Below, one piece after another: positions 22,251 to 33,700 of a DNA stretch of 64,000 nt (position 1 is its first letter; every line of letters starts with the position of its first letter). This DNA comes from Schistocephalus solidus (lineage: Eukaryota; Platyhelminthes; Cestoda; Diphyllobothriidea; Diphyllobothriidae). The notes beneath the pieces were generated by a model. That model was not told the DNA's origin and made no database searches. It saw nothing but the letters and a program-made list of their open reading frames with translations. Both the position numbers and the translations under genes were made by a program. Where the stretch lies: NCBI GenBank assembly GCA_017591395.1, contig WEDG01002556.1, positions 1 through 64,000 on the forward strand. Reading direction: 5' to 3'.

Positions 22251-22551
22251 CTAATCTTTTTCATTTTTAATGCATTTGTACATGCCACCAATAAGCAAAA
22301 ATAATATAAGTAATATTGAAGACTTGAGAGGAGAAGAGCCACTAGACTGGCCTGTTTCAGGATAGTACAGCCCCGTTTTACCCCAAACTCCTGATGCCTC
22401 TAAACCACGAATGAGGCGTAGAAAGTCTGGACCCAGCCATTGGGTATAATTCTGTTCTTCCCAGGGAATGAGACTGAGGCTTTCAGTTTGATCTGTGAAT
22501 ATGAGGTCGGTGTGTCCGAAGCCCGAATCAAACATGTGGAAAATTGGATTT
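22251..22551 (-). CDS. Transferrin exon H (C-lobe end, membrane tail, stop)
   Basis: The exon encodes residues 664-762 and a TAG stop at 22253-22251: FHMFDSG, DLIFTDQT, NYTQWLG (a lobe-ending block), a Ser/Gly-rich spacer at about 730-740, then the hydrophobic run SILLILFLLIGG and a short polar tail KCIKNEKD. The tail could be a short type I anchor or an atypical GPI signal; its terminal charges fit GPI processing less well. I see no canonical AATAAA within about 150 bp downstream. Confidence 0.9.
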
Positions 22552-24711
22552 CTGAAGACAAAAAAAGTTGGTCAAACCAAAAATGCCAAATGCATGAATC
22601 CATCTTTTAAGACTCTCGGTAAATCGAACATGATACAGGTAGTGCACATTCCGTGTAATTTACGGAATATTTAAAGTTGAATTCCGGAGTAAAGAACGCT
22701 TAACTTATTGACAGTTTTAAGAAGAGTGACAGCCAGTAGACGGTTGAAGCAAGCAAGAACAAATTCCTGATCATTTGAGCTTTTGGAAATGTCTCTGATC
22801 GCCATAGAATTTGAGTCTAATTTTAACTGGTGTGGCCGTTTTAAGGTCAGCACATTATTTTTCGCCTGTTGGCCTTCGGTTGTTGCTCTTGGCACATGCA
22901 AAATGGTGCATACTCTGGGTGGTGAATCTGCCCATTATAGCTCGATTTGAACTAAAAACCGCGGTCAATTTCAAGTTGAATACGACGCGAAATGGGGGAG
23001 GGATTTTCCAACTCGATCGCAGTTTCATATTGGACTCGACAATTACTGCTATTAAGAACTCAAATGGAGCTCGAATTGGGGAATTAACCAGGCACAATAC
23101 GAACATTTTGTGCAAGCATAAAGCGCGAAAATCCAAGGTCATTCGGGGACCAGTTATGTTTTAATCTTGAATTGACCACAACAGTGCGACTTCGAAGTGA
23201 ATTTCATTGCTTTTAGAGGTCCTATGTCAGATGATGACTTCCATTTACCTTTAATAATAAACTTAATTTAACAAAAGGCATTTTTAAACATAAAGTTCTT
23301 GAGACAGTTTAAAAACTCGAAAGGGGGTAGTCCCTTTTTAGGCATATAGCACGAGTTTCAAAATTTAAACTCTGATTAAGACTGTCAGCCAAATTGGCAA
23401 AATTTTAGGAGGTCCTCCAGAAAATACCTCAGTTATATACTCCAGTACAAAGCAACGCGTTTGTGTGGCCAACTTATGACGGAATTTTGATCAACGAAAG
23501 CGTTATCGTGGTCAAAAGATTACGAACTGGGCAAAGCCATCTCTTGACTTACGTATCAGAACCGTAGTATTCTTGCCCGTATTGGAGAAGGCGCCACATG
23601 TTCGTTCGTTCGTTCTCCGTTTTGTAAGAGGCGGTGATGATGACATTGCTGGGTACTTTACCAAGATTGCAGTTCTTCCAGTCCTGAACGTTCTGTCGTC
23701 TACCATCTGTGCATAGTAGCTCGTAGTCATCCTCGCGAAGATTTCTTGCCCAGTAGTCCGGATTTCTAAGTGTGAGTAAGGAATGAGTAGCAGATTTATG
23801 GTATTTGACTTATTGACGCAGCAAAGAATTCTAACAAACTGTGGGTCAAAACACTGCACTTACGTAAGAATAACGGGATTACAAAGAACTTACAACTTTA
23901 TTTGAATGTACCATGTAAAGCGCATTAATACCTACTACGTATTGTTTACGGAGTCAGTATTCATGGTACTGATCAGGCGCCAAGTCATGGGGAAATGACG
24001 AAACCTTTGCAAGAAAAAAATTGTCAATCTGAAATATACCTGCTCGCCGTGTTCGCGTGAACCGTCGTATGTCGGGTGAAGGCGACATCGCCGGCCTCTA
24101 TTAGACAACGAAAGGCTCCGGATTCACCGAAGTAAAGTTCTCGGTTGTCCCGTTGACAGCGATCATTTCCTCCGCTGAGACAAAGTTCGCACAAGCTGAG
24201 TGCGTTCGTGTTAAGTGGGTTGAAAGCAGTATTAAGTACACCAGGTACGCAGGACCGGCTGACAAGCTCACCTTTTATTTGAAATTGAAAATAAAGAGTG
24301 GATTATTTTAATGTCCTAGAATTAGGAAACAGTAGCTGCAATAATGTTCAGTATCACACACTATTCTAGTGGGTTTAAAAAAAAAGAATAACGCTAACTA
24401 GTTACTCGCACTCTAGGGAAATCTTATTTGAATACGATTATTTTCGAGGTCCGTGTTTCAGAAGTTACACAGCTTCGAGGAAAGCATGCCTGGACAAAAT
24501 GGATTGCAAATTGATTAATATTTTTAGTCCGAGTGCCATATGTCTTCAGACACTTGAGCCCAAAAATGAAATCGTCGTATTTTGGCAGTCATGTTGCGTT
24601 ATACTGATATGGTGCATCAATCGCAAACAACGACGAACACCACTGCAGACAAGTGTAACTATGACTTTCGCAAAAAATGGTTTAAAAGAAGAGAAAGAGA
24701 AAAAAAATTGG

Positions 24712-24776
<65 letters not shown>

Positions 24777-27700
24777 CGCACACCGATCTATTGGCTTTCC
24801 GAAGCAAACAAGAACCGTATGGGTGGCAAAGGTCACGAAAAGGCAACCAATTACCAGGCCGAAGTTGGCCGAGTTATAATTGCAGAGAGGAGAGACGACA
24901 GAAAATATGAGTGGATTCATAGAGTCTGTTTCGGGCTTATTCTGCCTTCATTCAGACAATAATCACCCTCACTACCAGCTGGGACCGGAATCACAAACAT
25001 GCGCTCGAGTACGGCGCAGGCAGTCAACGGACTGTGTCTAGCAGATGGGTCATAAGCACTTCATCGAACCGAAGTTCATCAGCGCCTCGCCACCTGTCAT
25101 TCTCTGTTGCTGCAGATTGGGTATTTATTCAAACAGGAATAGGCGCACACCGATCTATTGGCTTCCCGAAGCAAAAAAGCTCCATATGGGTGGCAAAGGT
25201 CACGAACAGGCAACCAATTAACAGGCCGAAACACCGAAATCGCATATACTGATAGTTTAAACATAGTGCATGATGTGGCGGAAAAAAGATTAGTAAGTCC
25301 GAGCTCAATTAATCTGCGCACGGGTTTTCCTTTGTCAAACTATGTGCTTTACTCTACTTGGAGAAAGCGATTACTTAGAGGCAAGTTGTAAGTGTACATG
25401 ACTAAATATGGTTTAGTCTGTTACGCGTGGCTGTCAAGCTATTTTTATTAGCAACCCGTGGGATGAGGGCTGACCGATTTCTGACACGGAGAAGGTCAGA
25501 ACTCAGTAAACTCGCAATTGAGTGGAGACCTTATGTTATCCGATTTGCTTTTTGTTGTGTTGATAACGGGTTTGAGGACAAATTAAAAAGGTCCAAAAAT
25601 AATCCCGACGAACGACGTCTGAGGTTTCGTCTGGGAATGGCTCCGTTTCTTTTATTACGAAATTTGTCCTTTGCAAAATGTTATTTCAGAAAAAGAGATA
25701 AAAACCTTATTACTGTTGGTTTTTGTGTTGTTATGCTTTGGTAGCTTGTCATTGGCATTGAATTCTTGCCACCCACTTTTAATCCACAGGAAAAATTATT
25801 CGAAATAAGAAGACAGAGACAGTGCATTGCTCCAAATCGACCAGTCATCAATAGGACACCCGAGGTTCGTTATCAAGTGTGCCTTAGGCGTTCATTATGG
25901 GACTGGTCTGCAGTCATCCACTAAGGGCTAGAAAGATTCGGCCGAAGATATAAATTTACTTATATTTAAATGAGAGTCATTAGTACGACATGCACTTTCG
26001 GCATGCATTTCCCTTCGGTCCCATTTCGTCCACCCTTTGATCACGTGAAGTGGGAGGGACTTTCAATACCCGAGTGGTTTAGGACCTGCAGAAGATAGAA
26101 GACTAAATCCCAGATCGCACGGGGAGCCCTTCATAACGTAGACATCAGGACATCCTTACTATATTTCATTACAATGAAATATTTAACTGCGACCGTTTCG
26201 CTGTAATAACACATGCCTTCCAGGCATGGTCGCTAAATTTTTCACGTTCTGATTAATTTATGACGAGGAGCAGCAAATATGGTTTTGTTGGTGTGCAGTA
26301 TTTATGCTAATCTTTACACAAGTAGTTAGAAGAAATTGCATGAACAAGCCGAATAGGTGTGTGTCCTATATACTCAGACTCAAAGAATAGTTTTTTTTTA
26401 ATGTCTACACAGCTATAAACTTCGTTATGAGAGAGTATAGTTTTTTTATGGGGATGCGCCAATAGATGTACAGTTCTGCTGCCCAAAGGGTTACACCGCT
26501 GTTGCACAAGACGAAAAGGAAGATCGGCCAGTTCAGTATACGCACTATTTGGGCTGTGTTGATTCTGTGGGAGACCTAATTATTATTATACATGCATATG
26601 ACAGACATTAAACGGAGATTCGCGCCACGTTGATCACTGCGCTCTATCCGCCCACTGCTCACCCGGGAGGTAATTCATAAATGGAATAGGGGTGAGGCAA
26701 TGAGGTTGTTACTGAGGTGACCCAGCACAGTCCACGTCAGAATACATCCGAGTAGCTTGCAACTCGCATGACGCAATAAAGGTCATGGCTTTAAAAGGTT
26801 GATAACGGACGAGATAACTCAATCCTATTCGGAATTGACGGGGCTGGGGCTGCAAGGACTCATTCTCAAGGCGGGCCTCATGGTCTCCTAATGTCGTGAG
26901 ATTCCGACAGCCTCCGTGAAGAGTTTTTCGTACGATGTTGAGGCAAGGCTAAGTGACATGCGTCGAGGGGTTCTTTAGTCCAGTTGTGGCCCCCTGGGTC
27001 TGGTCTTGACGTAGGAGCATAGTGGGCGTGGGAACAATGAAGTAAGATAGATAAATCGATAGCCTGCTTTCTTTACAAGAAAAGTCAAGTGCAAATCACA
27101 TCCGGATCCTGCGCCGACAGCAGTGGATAAAATTACATTCCTTTTAGCTTTAAAGTATACTAAGCAAAGGATCCTTGATAGCGTGGAGGCGATGTAACAA
27201 TCTGCAACAATTTTCTACTCGTTATTTCTTTTTAGTTTCATATTACAGTGACATGGCAAACACATTTAAAAAGAATGGGTTTAGTTTTGAGGAATGTGAC
27301 TTATAAACCTCGGGAATCCAATCTAACGCGAGCAATTGAAGACACGTATGGGAGCCCAGGTGGACTGGTAGATTAATAATGGCGAGTGGATTCGGCCGCA
27401 AACGAAATTCTCCAACATTATTATTTGGATTGTCTACTGTATACGCATATGCTAAAATAGGTAAAAATGTCTGCTTCCCAAACATGCATAATTGGTACAC
27501 TTTTATCTCTACCTTATCCTGCTGGACAGAAAGAAAATGTTGTTGTCCGTCCTGATACTCAGCAATAACCATATGCGCGCTCGATTCTCGAACCAAATCA
27601 TAAACACAGCAGAGGAAAACACGATCAGCCATGACAAAAGGTGTTGTTAGCTGCAAGCCATTCTCGCTGAAAACTGTGTGGGCTTATAGTATCCCGCTCT

Positions 27701-30700
27701 AAATAAAGGACTAAAATACCTGAGCAACTTTATTAAGACAAAGGCCAATCAGGTTCCACTACGTACTATTGTTACAGCCAATGGCGAGACTGCCTAGCAC
27801 GTGCATGTTGCACATAGGCGGGACGCAGACATCTGTTTTTCAGAGAGACCGAATGGATCTTTTTGGGAAGGTGGACATTCCCAATGGAAGGCAGTCACTT
27901 GTTCTTAATAATGTTTGTCCCCCTCTTCTTTATTCTAGATGTTAGGTCAGTTTTGGTACGCGACTGAGCACAGTGGCCTTATCCTGACGGGGTTTTCTCG
28001 AGACTACACGTTCACTGAATTGAAATCTTCTGTCTGATTCAAATGGGATTGAAATAGTAGAAGAAATAGCAGTTTCTCACACTTTTCTCAAACCATTTTA
28101 TGTAATTATCAGGCCGTCCAAGCCGTGCCCACACCCTTTTAGCAGACATCGGTGACGTCGAAGTGACGGCAATCTTCGTGGTTGTTAGGCATCACGGCAA
28201 TAGTTACTCATGTTAACTCACGGAATGTTTGCCAACCGAAAAAATTACAGCCAGGGTCAATTCAAAGATGCCAAAGATGCCTAAAAACTTAATTTAAAAA
28301 GCACTTTATAGAATTAGGAGATAAATGATCATGTTTACCAAGCGCACCAGCCATTTTATGTTTCAAACAAGACATCTGTTAAACGATGGCATGGTTTTAT
28401 AATCATCAGTAAAAAAAACTTTGTACGTATCTACGGTTTCAAAATACGGCCATAGTTGCCTAGTCCAAATATCCACGATTCATTGTATCTTCTGGGTGAG
28501 ACTATCGTTTTATTATCTGGAATCAAACGCATAGGAAAATGATAATGTTCGCTAGAGTCAGCGGACAGAAGGAGAAATCGGAGTTTTTTGGTTGCAGACG
28601 ACTTCGATTTGAATAGGCTCCTGAACTCTCTTTTTCACTTAGATTTGAAACTGATAATTTTTTTCAGGATTTTACTTGAGTTAAAATACATAAAAATTCA
28701 AATTCAATCTTTGTCTGGTATTGCCTATTAGTTTTTACAATTACTTCTCTCGCTACATAAGTATCGTCTATCACGGAGCACAAGGATGTTCAAAGGATCC
28801 ACTTACATTGGTCCGTGACTTATTTTGTAATTGTTACCTCAGTTAATGAATTCGTTTTGGCATTTCCAGAGTAGGATATTAAAAAAACAGTTCGATTGGG
28901 TAAAACACAACGACTCAAAAAGTCGAACATCAGGAATTGACTTCTGTGGCACATCAAATAGGGAACAGAATACGGAATCTATACTTACCAAAAGCGTACA
29001 TCAAATTTTTTCCAAAAACTCGGACCTGGGCTGTCTCGAGAACAATGTTCAGCGGAATGATCCAACCCGATGCCCGGCCAACACCGCTCTGACACAGCCG
29101 TCTGTATTTCCAGTTTGAGATCAGAATATCCGGATTGACTTTTCTAACAACTGCTACTGCGTAGTAAAATGGCCCGACTCCATAATTTCTGAAATAAATA
29201 GTACTCGTTAAACATCCGTCAGTTGAGCCTGTGCTAACCAGAAACAGTCTTATTTGCTTGTTTGCTTTGCGAACGTCCCATCGGTGTCGTAGGCACCCTC
29301 AAGTTGCCTTTGTTAGGATGGATATGAAATAACGCCGCTTATTACATTTGAAAACGCTGTTCCAGTTTTAGGTTGCTCATAGTTCATAAAGGTCCTACTG
29401 TCAGTTTTTAAAACCTTAAGCTGAGGTCCTCGTCCGCTATGATGGTGACTATGGTTCGATTATAGTTTTTCCTACCAAAAAAGTTCATAGGAACACGTTA
29501 ATATTTAAATAACAAGAAGTTACGTAGTCCAAAAGTGGGTCAATAAAAATTGATCCACACGTTTGCTAGGTGAGATGGATTACCGGATGAATAGAAACCA
29601 ATTAAAATGCAAAAATCCTCTAGTACTTTCGAACAATATACAAAATTCGTAGTTGTTTTACTTAACCAAGTTCTCCGGGGATAAGTAAGTTCTAGCACTC
29701 AGAACAGACGATCAACGATTTGTGGGCCAAAGGCTTGAGTTCTAGTTAGTGTTTGCAAGGCGGACTGACGTGTTAATACAAATACAGACAAAAAACGTTT
29801 TATTGACTGAAATCGAAAATATGACCCCTTATAGAAGCATACGCTGATCTATCCTGAATGCGTGACGTTCATCTTGACAGCATAAGGTTTGAAGTCCACA
29901 TTCAAGAACCCGCATTTAGGCAGGCACTGAGAGACAAGAAAAGGTAGCTGTGACGGCAGATGAACTTCAATTGGTCAGTTTCAACTTGTTGATCATCATC
30001 AGCCTGTCTAGGTGCTGACTGCTAGGAGCCACCCGTCGAATCAGAGGACGAAACACCATGTGCGTAGTTCAGTTTGTCCAGCGAAAAGCCAAGGTGGATG
30101 AGCAACATCGCTAATGTCCATCATTCAAACTCCCATAGCCGACAGTTATGGGACACACGAGTGCCGTTATTTAGCTAGCAAAGGAACTCGGGGCAAATAC
30201 AGCTCTTAAACTTCCATTACAAAATTAGTGTCAGGGACTAGTCAGAATGGATGCCCATGGTTGATTTACCGCCAGTTAAGCCGGATGTGCTGATCTGCTA
30301 TTTTGGCAAGAACGTAATACCTGACCCAACTCAGGGAACAAAGGATAGGTCAACGAGAAATACAGAACCGGTAGTACTAGGATTTTCATGCGTGGGGCTA
30401 AATGAAGAAAAGGAGAGCGCCATCCTAACCCTATCCATTGCTTTTGTTAGGGTAAGCATTTCTTGCCGGGTTAGTAGGGACGCAAAATTGTTTGTTGCCT
30501 TGACAAGTGTGCGGATTACGAGATCCGGTGGCTTTAACTCATGGCGACCAATAAGCGCGATATAATTCCTAGCTAATCTGACCCACTTCTATTCTGACCC
30601 TTGACGGGAGTAAGAATGAAGCCCGCTCTGCGCGATCTTTCATTAGCGAAGCAAAACGGATGCGTTTTGAAACTAACACGGCGTCCTAAATGTTGCAGCT

Positions 30701-33700
30701 TGGAAAGTTGCCACTTGACTCTATACTTCGGTCCTCCTACTGCCAACGAAATACTGTGTGACCCTACTAACCCGGCAACGAATGCTAACCCTAACGACCA
30801 CAGTGGATAGAGTTAGGTTTACGTTGGTAGGCAGTAAGATCGCTCACTACAGGCTGACTCATCTTTTGTTCCCCGACTTGGGTCACATAGTACGTTCTTG
30901 CCCCTATTTCTTTGGGGTGATCTAAAGGCCACAGTTTCAGTTCCCCAGGAGAGTGCTACTGTGTTTTATGGCAAGAGAGCAAGCAAAATCTCGGCATACT
31001 CATTGACAATGGGAACGAGATCGAAGTAACGACCGGCAGTGTAGAGGTCACCCGCCTCCACGCTCATCATGTCAACGAAGCCATCACGTATGAAGCCCAT
31101 ACATTGAATCGTCGATGCGCCTAGTATGCAACTGAGGTCTGGTTTGATGCCCTGGGCTGCGAAGGCGTTGCGCATGCTTTGGCATTTGTCCATTTCCCAG
31201 TAATCAGTGACACACCAACGTAAGGTAGGCAAAGGACACTCATTCATCTTGTCCACGGCCAGTAGGAAATCCTTGTCTGGAGGGACGGGGGGTGGATTGA
31301 AATAATTAAGCATTGAGACGCAAAAGAAGGTACGTTATACTGTTTTAAGAAATAAGGAGCAGTAACTTAAGTCTTGGATTGTGTGCGTGAGACAAGTGCC
31401 CAGATCCTTCAATTTCATCCTACCAGATAAAATGACACAAGAGGATTAAGGAAGAACTTGGTGCGCACGATGAATGCCATTAAAAACGCTAAGTAGAGGA
31501 AAAGAGATCAATGATGTAGATTGCCAACCTAGTAAATTAATCGTCGGTGAGTAGCTGAACATTAGTAATAAGCAAAATTTTGATCGTATGACTAATGCTC
31601 CTAAATCTGGAAACTATTTGCTCGTTTCTTGTAATTTTTTTCGAAATGGATAACAATATTGTGTGTGTTAGAGAGATAAAGAGAGAGCGAGAGAGAGAGA
31701 GAGGGTAAACCTGACTTCAGATTCAGGTTCTCTGGAGTTATATAAACGAATGAAAATTATCTAGACTTCCAGGCGGCCGGATCCACATCCATTCGAGAAG
31801 AGACGCATTCGGGTTATTTTGAAGATAAAGGTCAAAAAAATGGGCAAAAAATGAGATTGATGGCATTAAATAACTGTAAAATAAGGATGAGTTTGCAATA
31901 TTGAAAGCATGTTAGCAGTATACCTTCGATACATGAGATTTGTGCGGATTTTTTTCAGGAATACAAAATTCAAAGCGATTATTCGAAATTTGATCATCAT
32001 ATTAAATTGTTTACGATAGCCAAAATTTTAAAAAGCCTATTTGAATATAGTAGCATCATGAATATGAGGGACAGTTACTTAGCTTAAAGCTGGTAATCTC
32101 AAGAGGATAAAGCTAGAATTCTCCAAGTCTTACCCGACCTGTGAATGGAAAACATGCTCCAATCGTCCTTACGCAAGTTCTAGGAACTAAGTAAACGTCC
32201 CCATGGGACAACTGGAACAGGTAATTACACGTATCCTAGACCAGCTAGGGCATGGAACTGACCAGGATGAATTTACAACGTCAGTTCTTTGCAAGTTCCA
32301 AAACATGCAGTCAAAGCGAAATCTTCTGGATGATAATTCTTAAGGCTCCTTGAAACAGGCAGTCACGAAAGATTCAACAAGCAAAAGGTTTGCATGCTGA
32401 TGTTGCATAGGGTCTTAAAAAGAGATGTGTAAAATCATTAATAAAACTTGTTTACTCACCTATCCACTGGTAAAAGGTAGTAATTTGGCTCTCCGGGGGA
32501 AAGAATAGAGTTTGCGTGAAGTCCGAGAACATTAGATTGTGTTGTACCCAGTTCTGTCCTGGCACCACGTATTGTGTTGACTGGAAGAGATTGAAGGTAG
32601 GACTATTTGGTGAGGGGTTGGTGACAAAATGGAAGACAAGCTGCTGAAGGAAATCCTTCAGTGGCTGGAGGTCGAGACGTCGAGTGGATGTCATGACAAT
32701 GCGGGCTGGAATTCGACCCCAGTTGCAGGTTTTCCAGTCTGTAAGGGGGGCAGTCCAGGTTCCGCTTTTAAATACGAGAGAGAAGAGATCAGACCCAGAA
32801 CATAACCATGGTTAATATAAGGTACAATGGTCGCTTATGTCTTACTTATGGCAGAGTCCGATAAAAAGACTGAATTTAAGACAATTACACGGCTACTTCA
32901 AAGGCAGGCGAAAGTGATTTCCTCGTCATTTGGTTTCTTCTCGAATAAATGAAATCCCATGGAGACCCGTCTCTTCAAATTAAGGACCATTGGAATGCAG
33001 TGGAAAGTAATCGTCTTTAAAGATATAACTGAAGGGCACGTTTATTAGTGCGGCTTTAACTTGAGAATACGGTGGAATTAAGTCAATTGCCCTAACTGGT
33101 GATGACCCTATACAGACTACCATAATTATAAAACGAACAGTTGTCAGCTTTAACGAAAGAGAATTAAAAATGTCTGGTCTTGATGAGAGTCTGGCACATG
33201 GCAAACCCCGAAGTTGCTAGCTGCGTGTCTTAGTCACGAGGACACATGAAGTTAATAGACTTCACATGCACTAGAATGACTGCAACAAGTCTTTCTGAGG
33301 TTTTTACATCAAAGGTGGTGGAAATAAACCCGGGTTAGGGTCCTCGGCTCGTTGGACACCGTACAGGACCTGACATTGCCTACTCGCATTTAGAAACCGG
33401 AGGTTAAGTTGGTGCACGTGCATGCTTCTAAATCCAGGATCGGTAATATTTCAGGTTGTTCATATCCGTCCGCAGCGTTTTCAAAAATCAAACTTACTCT
33501 TTATGCAGTCGTTTTTAATTTTCCACAATCACGTAGTTAGTTTCTTGAGAGGGTGTGGTACTTGCTTAAAAAATATCACTGTGAATAATTAAGAGCGTTG
33601 GGCAATGCAGTGCTGACCCAGCGCCAGTGACAGGCCGACCATTGTGATACAGGTTCCTTTTTGGATTTCAGAACTGAAGTATACAGGCGGTGGGTGGTAA

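Noticed and set aside
31000..31276. Reading exon D straight through to the stop after ILLALLP
   Set aside because: Splicing at GA|GTATGC joins exon E in phase at the family motif E-N-Y; readthrough would truncate the C-lobe.
32460..32738. Exon C starting at the strong acceptor TTACAG
   Set aside because: It breaks the phase with exon B (phase 2); the acceptor 26 bp upstream keeps the frame and the expected distance to the CNWG motif.
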